A program made the position numbers and the translations under genes. The notes beneath the pieces are model-generated. The model worked only from the letters and a program-made list of their open reading frames with translations, was not told where the DNA came from and did not search any database. Below are positions 12,119-24,119 of a stretch of DNA of 64,000 nucleotides, one piece after another. Source of the stretch: Fagopyrum homotropicum (Eukaryota > Streptophyta > Magnoliopsida > Caryophyllales > Polygonaceae); contig BSWB01000004.1 of NCBI GenBank assembly GCA_033239125.1, forward strand, positions 120,041,235 through 120,105,234. The letters are read 5' to 3'. Every line of letters begins with the position of its first letter. The stretch's first letter is position 1.

Positions 12119-13450
12119 ATTCTACACTTTGGTGGTGATTTTCAGGAATTAGGAGATGGAGATGAAGAGGGCATATGGAGAGAATACCCTAGAAGTCATC
12201 ATAATCTTACGAGAGGTCATGACTATGAACCTTATAGACCTCCCCCAAATAATGACGGAATTGTGAAGGTTAAGGTAAAAATTCCTAGTTTTGAAGGCAA
12301 ATACGATTTGGACGTTTACACGGAATGAAAGACTAAAATGGAACAAATTTGGTATTGCCATAACTTTAGTGAGCAAAGGAAGATCCAACTTGTTGCGTTG
12401 GAATTCTAAGGATATGCCTTAGTTTGGTGGGATCATCTTGTCAAAGAAAGGAGAAGAAAGCTAGATCCAGACATCAACACTTGGGAGCAAATGAAGGCCT
12501 TAGTGAAAGCAAGATTTGTGCCTCAACACTATGCTAGGGAAGGGAGGCAACGATCCATGACTGTAAAGAAGTATACACCACCACGCAAATACCAATGGTG
12601 AAGGCTAGTGTAGAGAAGAAAATCAAAGGACGAAACCAAGGATCGAGTTCATGGAAATCAGAGACGAAATCTCAGCCAAACCTAGATAATTTCGGCCAAG
12701 ATATTGCCCGAGATTCCCAGAAAGACGAGAGCAAGATTCGAGCTCCCGATCCAACAACCCATAAATCTTCTACACAGTCTCACCCTTTGAATGATCCTTC
12801 AAAGAGTAACCAAGGGAGCGCTTCTAAATCTTCTACACAGTCTCACCCTTTGCATGCTAAGATTGCCCCATGTGAGGATAATCAAAGGGAAAACCTTTTT
12901 CATATTAGGTGTCTTCTTCAATGAAAGGTGTACACTGTGATTATTGATGTTTGTAGTTGTTGCAACATTAGTAGTGATGAATTGATCACTAAGTCGCAAA
13001 TAACTACTTTCTATCATCCTAGACCTTATAAGTTGCATCGGATGAATGATTGTGGAGAATTGAAAGTTAATAGTCAAGCTAAGATTGCTTTCACCTTAGG
13101 AAAATATGAGGATACTATCGTATATGATCTTTTGCCCTTGCAAGCATGCCATATCTTATTAGGGTGTCCATGACAGTTCGATAGAAGCATCAAACATGAC
13201 GGTTTTACTAATAAACATTCATTTGAGTTCAATGGAAAAACAATTACTCTTAAACCGATGACTTCTTTGTTGATTGTAGAACATTATCATAAAAAGAAGG
13301 CGAAACACAAGGAAAAGGAGCGAGAAAATCATTCAAGAGAAGAAATCTTGGGTAAAACCACAAATCTCGCTCGAGATTTGAAAAGTCTCACCTCAGTTCA
13401 GAGAACTGACTAGGAAAAGGAGCGAGAAACTCATTCAAGAAATCTTGTAA
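12119..13450 (+). pseudogene. Ty3/gypsy gag-protease fragment, plus strand
   Basis: A gag domain with a KIPSFEGKYDLDVY block, a VWWDHLV block and TWEQMKALVKARFVPQHY (about 12270-12545) is followed by a Ser/Gln-rich linker. A protease-like region follows (12928-13390) with VIIDVCSCCN in place of the usual DxG(S/T) site, then LLPLQACHILLGCP and a KHDGFTNKHSFEFNG block. It has several frameshifts and stops and no RT follows. It resembles the family of the minus-strand element at 13460-17350, so the two face each other. Clade not assigned. Confidence 0.75.
13311..13447 (+). repeat. Direct repeat of a 35-40 bp segment
   Basis: GGAAAAGGAGCGAGAAA followed by TCATTCAAGA and AAATCTTG appears at 13311-13350 and again at 13413-13447, about 100 bp apart. 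It lies at the 3' edge of the plus-strand gag-protease fragment. Confidence 0.7.
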
Positions 13451-13459
13451 GAACTAGTT

Positions 13460-16400
13460 TATCTTATTTCCACTTCACTAGGCTCGACTTGTGGGGTTGT
13501 TGGCTCGCCTAGCGCCTCTTCTTGGTCTTGGCTATTGTTCGTGCTTGAGTTGAAGGTTATGTGGAGCGAGGCATTGGTATCACGTTCTCTTGCCCATCCT
13601 TGTTGGTATCTTGGGCTTATCCGTTGTCTTGCACTGATGGGATACCCGATGGGATCATATCATCCTCCCCCACATAAAACGTATTCGTCCTCAAATCCAA
13701 GTCTTCAAATAGCTCGTTACCTACACAAAAAGGAGACTAATCAGCAACGTTGAAAACATCATGTACGCCATACTTACTTGGTAGCTCTATACGATAGGCA
13801 TTATCGTTGATCTTCTCAAGAACTCGGAAGGGACCATCGGCTCGGGGCTTGAGTTTGGATTGCCTAAGTGAAGGAAAGCGAAACTTGCGTAGGTAGACTC
13901 ACACGAGGTCTTCTACCTCAAATATCATCTCCTTGCGACTCTTATTAGCTTGACGTGTATATTGCTTGGTTCTACGCTCAAGGTTGGCTCGTACCTTGGC
14001 ATGAAGCTCCTTCACAAACTCAGCCCGGTTCTTACCATCCCAATCTGGTTGTTCCGGGGTTGGATGTGGGATAAGATTGAGAGGTCTGAGAGGATTGAGC
14101 CCATAGACAACCTCAAAAGGAGACTTCTTGGTGGTCGAATGGATGACCCGATTGTAGACAACTTGCAGAAACGGAAGGCACTCTTCCCACATGCACAAGT
14201 TAATTTGAAGCATGGTACGTAATAAGGTTCCAAGAGTACAGTTTACCACCTCCGTCGAGGATGACAAGATGTTGAAAACAATAACTTGGTGCCCAACTTT
14301 GCCCACAAGGTCTTCCAAAAATATCTAAGAAACTTGGATTCTTTGTCCGAAACAATTGACCTAGGTAACCATGCAATTTAAGAACATCCTCAAAAAAGAG
14401 GTTATCCACATTAGATGAGTTATAAGTTTTTGCACAAGCAATAAAGTGCGACATTTTTGAAAATCGATCAACCACAACAAAGATAGAGTTATGACCTCTC
14501 CTAGAACGAGATAAGCCTAACATAAAATCCATAGCAATGTCTTCCCATGACGGATGTGAAATAGGCAGAGGCAAATATAAACCATGACAACTTAACCTAC
14601 TCTTGGCCTTCCGACAGGGAACAGAACTTGCACAACACTTAATCACATCAATGTTTATTTTAGGCCAAAGAAGTGTTCTTTCAAGACTCGTAATGTCTTA
14701 CTGACCTCAAAGTGCCCCATAAGTCCACCTCCATGTGCCTCTAAAACAAGCAAAGCACAAAAACAACAAGAAGGCACACAAAGTGTAGATGACTTGAACA
14801 AATAACCATCATGCAAGAAATAATGTCTAGTATTAGAATCACTAGGAGGGCCATGTTTCCGAGCACATAAAGAAAATATTTCTCCAAAATCAAAATCACA
14901 TGAATATAAGTCCCGGATTAAACTGAGTCCAAGCACACATACTTCTAAGGAAGAGATGAGAGTGTACCTTCTTGACAATGCGTCGGCAACGACATTGTCC
15001 TTATCTTTCTTGTAGCGGACGACATATGGAAAGGCCTCAATCTACTACACCCACCTAATATGCCTTTTGTTCAACTTGGCTTGGCCGCGAAGGTACTTTA
15101 TTGCCTCATTATCGGAATGAATGACAAACTCTCTCATTAGCAAGTAATGTTCCCATGTATGCAAGGTACGAACAAGGGCATAGAGCAGCTTATCATATGT
15201 AGGATAGTTAAGGGCTGATCCCCTTAACTTCTCACTGAAATATGATATCGGTCTCCCTTCTTGCATCAATACTCCCCCAATCTCAATACCCGATGCATCA
15301 CACTGAATCCGAAAGTCTTCGAGGAATTAGTAAGTGCTAGCAAAGGAGCATGGGTGAGGCACTCTCGTAGGGATGCAAAGGCCTTCTCTTGACTTGGTCC
15401 CGATTGGAATACCACTCCCTTCTTGTTTAGCTCGGTAAGTGGGGCTGCAAGTGTGCTAAAATCAGGTACGAACCCCCTATAGAACCCAGCTAGACCTAGG
15501 AAACTCCTCACCTCCGTCACGGTTGAGGGTTGTGGCTAATCGGTGATATCTTTAACCTTGGACTCATCCACACTTAGTCCATCCTTTCCTACAATGTAAC
15601 CAATAAACAAAACATCTTCCGAGCAAAATTTACATTTCTTAAAGTTACCAAATATATGTTGCTCCCTAAGAACTAGAAATACCTTACATAAATGTTCAAC
15701 ATGCTTGGATAAGGACCTACTATACACCAATATATCATCAAAATAAACCACAACAAAGAACCCTAAAAAATTTCATAATGGTTCATAAGACACATATAGG
15801 TGCTAGGTGCATTAGTAAGTTCAAATGGCATCACAAGACATTCATACAATCCATACATGGTTGTAAAACCTATTTTCCGTTCATCACCCTCTTTCATTCT
15901 AATTTTGTGATATCAACTCGTAATGTTAATTTTAGACAGCATGCAAGCACCATGCAAATCATCAAGCATGTCATCTAACCTAGGGATAGGGTGACGATAT
16001 TTTACCTTAATTTGGTTGATTGGTCGACAATCTTAACACATTCTCCACGTGTCATCGTTCTTGGGAACCAGAAGCACCGGTACCGCGCATGGACTCATGA
16101 TTTCCCGTATGTATCCTTTGCTCAATAACTCCCCCACTTGGGCTTGTAGTTCCTTAGTCTCCATGGGATTTGTGCGGTATGCTGGCCGGATTGGTATAGT
16201 GACTCCCGGGATGAAATCAATTTGATGCTCAATCCCTCTAAGAGGGGGTAATCCGGCTGGAGGATCACCTTGCAACATGTCTCCAAACTCTTCAAGCAAA
16301 CCTAAAATTTCCGGAGGAAAAGACAACATAGAAGTATCAATAGATAAGGAAAAGTTAGAAACATGTACCAACAAGTATCAAACGGATCCTTCTTGTATAG

Positions 16401-17350
16401 CTTGACGTGCATCATGTCCTAGGGCCGTTAGGAGCGCCTTAGGCTCAGAGGGACCTGCCATAATCAATTTCCCCTTGGCTTGGTTACTCTCTACTTCTTC
16501 TTTTTCGACCCTTCTCCTTTCTCGGGTCATATTTTCCGCCATGATCTCCAAAGGTGATAGTGGAAGCAACTTCACCTTCTTACCATTCCTACCAAAGAAG
16601 AAAACATTTGTGTACCCATCGTGGAACACTCTTTGGTCAAATTTCCATGGCCTTCCAAGGAGAAAATGGCATCCCATAATAGGGAGGACATCACGCTCTA
16701 CTTCATCTTGGTATGGTCCTATAGCAAAGGACACCAAGTATTGTTACTTTACTTGCAAGGGAATGTTTGTGTTCAACCATGGGAAAGAATATGGTTGAGG
16801 ATGAGCCTTCATTACTAACCCAAGGCCTCTCACCATATCTTGCGCTATGATGTTACAACACGAGCCATTGTCTATTATCGAAGAAAACAGTTTGCCATTA
16901 ACTAAACAACAAGAGTTAAAGAGATTCAACCTTTGTTAGATTTCGGGAATAAGCTCGCTTGCTTGGAGCACTCTCTTGTTCACAAGACAGAGTTCTCCGG
17001 TCGGAGCTTGAAGCTCTAACTAGTCACCCTCTACGATTGGGGAAAAGGACTCGTGTTCCTCAATAAGTTCAAGATGTTGTCTCCTCTCGATCACCTCATC
17101 TCCAAAGACATTCACCAATACCTTCTTTGGGTGTGGGAATTCTCTAGCACAATGTCCAAACTCATAATATTTATAGCATTTTACCTCTCGAGTATGACTG
17201 GCTTCGGACCTATCCATGGGCGTGGGGCCAAGGGAGGTGGGGTGAAGTGTACCCGAAACGGCCATAGGGTCCCCGAAGGAGATGAGGCGGATGCTGTAGC
17301 GGAAGGTTGGCCTTCATACCTTCTGTTACCTCCATGGGATGCTCCGAACT
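13460..17350 (-). pseudogene. Ty3/gypsy gag-protease-RT-RNase H-integrase, minus strand
   Basis: Reading from 17350 down: gag C-terminus with a broken zinc knuckle (CYKYYEFGHCAREF, about 17170), protease (16929-16400; DNGSCCN, then LGRPWKFDQRVFHDG), RT (16374-15536; YFDDILVYS), RNase H (15520-15045), zinc-binding and core integrase (14978-13899; FSKMSHFIACAKTY block), and an integrase C-terminus with IELPSKYGVHDVFN (about 13780). Frames change many times and stops are frequent. No chromodomain is visible at the end. The Tekay-like LTR at 17351 cuts the gag. Not functional. Confidence 0.85.
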
Positions 17351-19182
17351 TGTAACAACCCAAATCCACGGGACTCAGAGTGCCACATTGGGTTAGAATC
17401 TCACAATGGATCCTGACCCTAGCGTGACAACAAGTTCACTGGATCTTACAACAAAGCACATGTAGATTAAAACCAAATACATAAAACTGTATAAGATACA
17501 TCAAAAGGATTTACAACAACAAAGCCGAGTACACAAAAACATCCATAAACATCAGATACAAATGATCCCATATCCCACGCAACCCTAATATACAAAAGTC
17601 CTCGGCTGGTCACCCCATCTGGCTCACTCTGCAGTCTTCCTAACTTGCTAATCATCTACAACACGATATAAAACTTTCGGTAACAGTAATGAATAAGCAT
17701 GAAGTAATAGCACAAACACACATTCACATCTCATACATGTAATGCCACACACAATCATTTAGTATCTTTTCATTTCGTTATTCCATTACTAATTCAACTT
17801 ATTTTGTAACATGAGGAGCCTCAAGAACCTCATCCCATCCAACGTAACACAGGGGTTTTGCATGGGGGTGATCATCACTCGTCCCCCCCCTATGAGATCA
17901 TCTTCAGGGACCTCCTCTTCCCATCGGGCGGAGGTAAGTGGTCACGACCCGTTATAACACACTTGGGCCATTTAATGTAATAAATAGTCACCTTAGTCCA
18001 GTTTAGGTTATAAATTCACAATCATATGAACACACACAACCAACACAATCACACAAACCCACAATTGAACACTAAGTAAGTCTTATGGACTTACCTATAA
18101 TACTCGTAATCAATACCACGTCACAGCTCACCTTTCGGGAAGTAATCAACGCCTGCAATAGCAAGGCACACAACATCACATACTACAAGGGTTAGGATAC
18201 TCGTCTCCATAACCATAACCAACCTAGAACCTCAATCTAAACCTCAAGATCATAACATACTAACAAATGCCTAAGGCATATCCTCAACATAAACACAAGT
18301 GCCTAAGGCACATCTATATCATACAACTCATCCTAACCAAGCTAGCCTAGCCGATATCTAAGCCAAGGCCAAAGGAAAGGAAGGAAGAAAGGAAACATAC
18401 CAACAAGGTATGCCCTGAATACACCAACATAAGCAAGGAACTCAAGGCTGACCTAGTGAGGCGCAGGGGCGACTCACTCAAGGCGCAGGGGCGGCTAAGC
18501 TCAGGCACAGGGGCGGCTATCTGTGCAGAATGCTGGCCCCGACTTCTCTTCGATCTCTTTCTCGACTTTCGTCACTTCTCCATCATACCACAACAACACA
18601 CATACACATATACACATGTATGAACATCACAATAGCCAAGAAAGGATCCACACAAGCTCAGCTTGTGATCCTAAGCTAGAAAAGGAAGAAAGAAGCAAAG
18701 AAGGAAAAGGAAAGAAGATGGGAATATAAACCTTACCACAACAAACCCTAAGCTGTAACTAGGAGCATCCACACACCTCACAACCTCAGCACAACACTAG
18801 CAACTCTCAGCATCATCCTCATGATCAACCAAAGCCAAAAGTTGAACCAAACTCTGAAAACTCTCTCACAAGATCAAGGAATATCAAAGAAGAGAAGAGG
18901 GAGAAGAAGAAGAGCGTAGGGAGGAAGACGAAGCTGGAATGAGGTTAAGAAACCCCTCATCTGAAGGAATGGGAGGCTTATGAAGGAAGCCAGCCGCAAA
19001 GCACAAGTCAAAGGGTCAACGAAGGCGGCTGCAACCACACACAGCCGTAGGGGCGGTCATTGTGAGGCGCAGGGGTGCCTAGCCGCAAGGGCGGGTACCA
19101 AGGTCCGCTGAGGAGGCTGCTAGCATCCAACAAAGGCTCACAAGGACTCAAGGCCCCAAAAGACTATGACTCTTACATCACA
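17351..19182 (-). repeat. 3' LTR of T1
   Basis: The plus-strand left edge TGTAACAACCC is the reverse complement of an LTR end in TGTTACA. The right edge is a CA next to CCCCCTAAAA, the reverse complement of a polypurine tract followed by TG. Length is about 1832 bp. The left 700 bp parallels the LTR at 10025 and the T2 LTR. The exact right edge could be 2 bp shorter. Confidence 0.78.
18455..18522. repeat. GC-rich tandem repeat in the T1 LTR
   Basis: Three imperfect copies of about 24 bp share the phrase GGC(G/A)CAGGGGCG. Related phrases recur at 19040-19100. Related GC-rich sequence occurs at the start of the T2 LTR (about 36090-36160). Confidence 0.65.
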
Positions 19183-22100
19183 CCCCCTAAAAACAAGTTT
19201 CGTCCCGGAACATGCAAGATCCCAAGTCCTCTCGGATCCATAAGCCGAGGTATAACTCTCCCTCTCAAAGACATCATGTCATAACCTATAACATTCTATA
19301 TCCTCAACCGCTGCATGGAGGAATCATCACTCCAGCACACCATCATCAACTTAAACAAGTCCAAGAGGAAGATCATCTCTAGCCAAACACTAACCACATC
19401 ACATTGGCATGGAGGAAAGCCATCTCCAGCCAAAACATACACACAACACTGTTGTGTGGAGGGAAACCGTCTTCACTCACACTATGTCCATCAAAGATAG
19501 CATGGAGGAAAGAACCATCTCTAGCTAATCGTAACACACACACCATAGCATGGAGGAAAGAACCATCTCCAGCTGTACCTTTCTCGCTCTAGCAAACAGG
19601 ATCAAACAAATCATATGCACATATCAAAGTTAGCACGAAAATACAACATATCACATAAGCACATAACATAACATGCACTCACCAAGATGGCACTAAGATC
19701 TACTCGTTGATCCTATAGGTGCATCTAACTCGGCGTAGAACACTAGATAGTTCCTCCGGATACTATCCTCTGTCTCCCATGTAGCCTCATCAGATCCTCG
19801 TCTAGACCACTGTATCCTCATCATAGGAATGTCCTTCGAACGCAGGCGTCTCACACCTCGCTCTAGGACGGCAATAGGATGCTTTACAAAAGTGTAGTCC
19901 GGTTCAACCACCAGATCATCATAACTCACAATGTGCCTCGGATCTGGTATGTACTCCCTCCGTTGAGACACGTGAAACACAAGGTGAACACCGTCTTACC
20001 TCGGAGGTAATGCTAATTTGTAGGCTGCCCTCCCAACTCTATCCACTATCTCGAAAGGGCCGACATATTGGGACTCAACTTCCCCTTTATGCCAAAACTT
20101 CTGACGCCTCGCATCGGAGATACTCTCAACCAGACATGAGCTCCTACCTTTAACTTTAGAGGTCGACGCCTCCTATTTGCATACGACTTGTGGCGGCTCT
20201 GTGCAGCCAACATCCTCTCTCTAATCAGCGCTACTCGAGTCATATCATCCTGAATCTACTTTGGCTCTATCCCATTGGTACTGCTAGGCTCATCCCATCA
20301 TAAAGGTGTACGGCACCTACGTCCATACAGTGCTTCATAAGGAGCCATCCTAGTAGATGCATGCCATCTGTGGTTGTATGAGAACTCAACGAGTGGAAGG
20401 GAATTAGACCATCCCTGTCCCCAATCCAACACACAAGCGCACAACATATCCTCTAAGGTGTGGATGGTCCTCTCTCACTAACCATCTATTTGGGGGTGAA
20501 ACGCAATCGTGATGTGTAGACTCGTCCCCAAAGCAGTCTGAATCTGCTGCCAGAATCTCGTAGTAAACCGTCCATCACGATCAGAGACGATCGTCCTCGG
20601 TACCCCTTGGAGTCTCACTATCTTTTTTAGTGTACTCCTCAGCCAATGTTCTCACCAGTCACGTCTCTCTAATTGGAATAAAATGTGCCGTCTTTGACAT
20701 CCTATCCACAATCACTCAGATAGCATCAAAGCTCCTACTGGTCCTCAATCGGTCACAAAATCGATGGAGACGTCCTCCCACTTCCACTGCGGCACTGGCA
20801 GTGGATGAAGCTCACCTCCAGGTCTGAAATGCTCTATCTTGACCTGCTAGCAGGTCGCACACTGGGCCACGAATCTGGCTACGTCGGGCTTTGGCCCTCC
20901 CCACCAATATGAGCATCTCACATCATGGTACATCTTACTCGTACCTGGATATACTGAGTAAGGTATACAGTGAGCCTCTTGTAAGATCCGCTGTATCAAC
21001 TCTGCGTTAGCAAGTACACAGATGCCATCATGGAGCCTCATAAATCCATCTGATCCAATGGAAAATTGTGGTGACTCTCCACGAGACATCCTCTCTATGA
21101 TCCTCATCAAGTTCGGGCACGTCATCTGCTTTTGTTGGATCTCATCCAACAGACCAGGTAGAATCTCTAAGGCAAACAACTGTGCATCCTCATCAGGAAA
21201 CTGGATGTCCATCTTGAGCGAGGCTAGATCCCTCTGAAGCTGAGGTTGTACAGTCAGTCTGGTAATCGCCTTCTCTCGAGGCGTCTTCCTGCTCAAGGTG
21301 TCAACTACCACATTCGCCTTGTCAAGATGATACAAAATCTCAAGGTCAAAGTCCTTGATCAACTAAAGCTATCGTCGTTGGCGGTTATTCAATTCCCTCT
21401 GTGTGAAAATATACTTCAGACTCTTATGGTCTGTGAAGATCTGACATGTGGCACCATACAAGTAATGTCTTTAGATCTTCAAAGCATGAACTGCCGCTGC
21501 CAACTCCAGATCATGAGTCGGGTAGTTCTCCTCATACGTCTTCAACTATCGAGACGCATATGCAATCACTCTGCCTCTCTGCATCAACACACATCCCGGG
21601 CCTAGCTTGGATGCATCACTGTAAACCCCAAAATCGTCAAAACCCTGTAGATGTGCTAGGAAAGGAGCAGAAGTCAAACGCCTGTTCAACTCCTCAAAAC
21701 TCTGAACGCACTGGTCAGTCCACACAAATCTAGTAGTCTTCCTCAGAAGACTCGTCAGTGGATGGGCAATCACAGAAAATCCCTCAACAAAGCGTCTGTA
21801 ATAACCGGCTAGGCCAAGAAAGCTACTCACCTTCTTGACGTTCGTCGGTGTCGTCCATGCAGCAACATACTCAATCTTCACCGGGTCAACCATAATCCCA
21901 TCGGCGGAGACAATGTGTCCAAGGAAAGAAACCTCAGACATCTAGAACTCGCACTTAGAGAGCTTGGCAAACAACTCTCTATCTCTCAGAATCTGCAAAA
22001 CTGTCCTCAGATGTCCAACATGCTCCTCTCTACTACGAGAGTATACCAGAATGTCATCAATTAAGACCACCACAAACTGATCTAGAAAGTCGACGAAAAT

Positions 22101-22235
22101 ATTGTTCATCAACTCCATGAAAACTGTTGGGGCTTTCGTCAGCCCAAATGGCATCACTACAAACTCGTAGTGTCCATAACGGTACGAAATGCCGTCCTGT
22201 GCACGTCCTGCTCCCTCACCCTCAGCTGGTGATAC
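19183..22235 (-). pseudogene. Tekay-like pol: RT, RNase H, integrase, chromodomain
   Basis: From 22235 down: RT starting at about its YHQLRV motif, with VMPFGLTKAP and LIDDILVYS (22244-21942), RT thumb and RNase H (21941-21300), an integrase zinc region (about 21100-20847), the core with an IVSDRDGRF block (about 20590) and HPQ (about 20490), the C-terminal part (20243-20046) and a chromodomain (19980-19693; FHVSQRREYIPDP, then RRGSDEATWETE). Stops and frameshifts split it. Chromodomains in this clade are known to guide integration to marked chromatin. RT is truncated at 22235 by the Athila LTR. Confidence 0.85.
19310..19585. repeat. Imperfect tandem repeats in the T1 3' untranslated region
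   Basis: The phrase GCATGGAGGAAAG with a downstream CATCTCCAGC-type phrase repeats at about 19312, 19407, 19456, 19500 and 19550. Unit size is about 50 bp, imperfect. It lies between the chromodomain and the polypurine tract. Confidence 0.65.
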
Positions 22236-22544
22236 TGATAGCATGTATTATAGTCTATATTTTGGGACTTGTTTAGACGTTTTATCTTCAATAAACTACA
22301 TGTATGGATGTATTTTATGTGATTAAATTGTCATTTCATCTACCTTTATGGGAATCGAGGTCTACACCTAGTTTCGTTGCAATCGTAGGTAAAATGGCAC
22401 GTTTTGGATCGAAATGGAGCTAAGGAGCTAAGGAGTCATATGGGGCTACATTTTGGAGCACAAAAGAGAACTCAGGAAGCAAGGAATTAATGAAGAAGAT
22501 TTAATTTGGACCAGATTTAAGAGATTTCACATTCAGCTGAGATT

Positions 22545-22615
22545 CACCTCGGTTAGCTACAGTGTCACCTCGACCGAGGTGATCTTGAGGAGCGCCCCGA
22601 CCGAGGCGAACACCC
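22545..22615. promoter_or_regulatory. Family 2 palindromic module in LTR upstream half
   Basis: CACCTCGACCGAGGTG at 22566-22581 with half-sites CACCTCGG (left) and GACCGAGGCG (right). It lies upstream of the TATA box. It is the counterpart of the CCACGGCCGTGG modules in family 1 LTRs. Confidence 0.6.
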
Positions 22616-23242
22616 TGGCGCCGGCGAGATCATATCTTTTGGTTGAGATCTTTTATTTTTGGAAGGAAGATATCTTATATTTTTGGGCTGGATTTTGGAA
22701 GGAAGATCATATAGTTGTGAGATCTATTTTAGAGATATAGATATATTTTATAGGAAATTATCTTTTTAAGATATTATTATCTTTGGAAGATAATTCTCCT
22801 ATATAAAGGGTTTGATTATCCAAAATTCAACCATCTTTGGATCATTGAAGAAGCTGCAGTGAGGAGATTTTCTGGAAGTTTTGAAGGAAGCTTTGAAGAG
22901 TGAAGGAAGGATGATTCCTAGTTTGAGATAGCTTTTGAACGAGTTTGTAAGATTTTCTTAGATTCCTTTTGGTTCATTGTCTTGTGTGATTTGTGATTAA
23001 GGAACGCTGATTTGTGAACTATTTGATTTAGTTAATGAAGCCTTGTTTTTAAGGTTTTTGTGTTCAAATATTCATTCCCTTCTCTTATATTTGATTATTG
23101 TTATCATGATGATGAGTGGCTAAATTCCTTGTGCGATTCTAGGGTGATTGGCTGAAAGTTGTGGGAAAGACGATGATAGAATGATCTTAATCCCAGTAGG
23201 ACCCTGAAAGCTTGAGTCTTTAATCCTTAACCCTAGAGTACC

Positions 23243-23297
23243 TCGCTCAGTCGATGAAAATCTCGGCCGGGGTGGAACTTGACTAACCGAGGTGACC
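23243..23297. promoter_or_regulatory. Family 2 palindromic module in LTR downstream half
   Basis: An eroded core TCTCGGCCGGGGTGG (about 23261-23275) with CCTCGCTCAG to the left and ACCGAGGTGACC to the right. It occupies the same place as the family 1 module at 39060-39125. Confidence 0.5.
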
Positions 23298-23998
23298 TTT
23301 TCTTATCCGAAACTGAGAGTTAAGTGTTTTAGTTTTCCAAGTCCTATTCTTATTACACCTTTCCCTGGTTCAATGCAAGCCTAGGATGAGACTTACCCGG
23401 TGATTCCTTAGTTTGTTTACCCAAGATTATAAGTGTAGGTAATAAAGGTTTATCCTTTATTGGGGTTTGAGTGTGCGTTTATCCCATCTTTGTGAGTTAG
23501 CCTGAGACATACCCGGTAAAGGTTGATTCTATTCCCTTAGGTGGTGTCTTGGTTTGAGATTATAATTCCTTTCCTTAGTGCCTTGAGACTTATCCGGTAA
23601 TAGGAGCTTTGATTTGGGATAGTGAGTAGTGAGACTTACCCGGTAATCTATTCCACTTTAGAAACACCTTCCCTCAAACAAAAATCTCAGCTTAGTTCGC
23701 TTTATCTTGAGATCTTGAGTTGGAACCACAACTAGACGCTTTAATCCCGAGAATTTTCATGTTCCCCTTATTTGACCTTATTATCATCTTTGATTGCTTT
23801 AATCGCTTTTGTGGTTATTAGTTCCATTAACAACCTATACTTGCTTAGTTTCACCAAAGTTCTGAGATCGACACCCCGGAATTCTTGCTTTTTACTATAA
23901 TTGTTCCGTACACTGCGGGGTTTGCATCCTTGTTTTAAGCATATTTCTTGGGATATAAATTTAAAGCTTGTACACACCGTTTGGAGCGAACAAGTTTT

Positions 23999-24016
23999 TG
24001 GCGCCGTTGCCGGGGA
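23999..24016 (+). promoter_or_regulatory. Primer-binding site, tRNA-Asp type
   Basis: TGGCGCCGTTGCCGGGGA begins 6 bp after the LTR end. It is complementary to a plant tRNA-Asp 3' end, as known for Athila and Calypso elements. Confidence 0.85.
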
Positions 24017-24119
24017 CTTGGTCTAGACCAAGCCGGTTGCGGTCGTCTTTCTGGGCAATTGCCCTTGTTTCTACTAACCACTCTACTTGAGTGCTTTCGT
24101 AGGATCTTTTCTTAGGTTT

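Larger units (their letters stand above)
17351..22235 (-). mobile_element. Tekay/Del-like chromovirus T1, 3' portion
   Basis: Minus-strand element made of a 3' LTR (17351-19182), a 3' untranslated region with tandem repeats, and a decayed pol with chromodomain. It is broken inside RT by the Athila LTR at 22236. The remaining 5' half (gag, protease, 5' LTR) was not found in the window. Its LTR sits in the gag of the element at 13460-17350, consistent with insertion there. Confidence 0.8.
22236..23992 (+). repeat. LTR of Z (family 2), plus strand
   Basis: Runs from TGATAGCATG to GGAGCGAACA, 1757 bp. It has a clear TATA box CTATATAAAGG (about 22799) and a U5-like end with CCGTACACTGCGGGG. Its partner is the minus-strand LTR at 27176-28932, also 1757 bp. 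Four copies of GAGACTTACCCGGTAA-type phrases lie at 23388-23655. Confidence 0.88.

Noticed and set aside
17053..17355. Plus-strand open frame next to the T1 LTR
   Set aside because: Antisense shadow of the decayed minus-strand gag.
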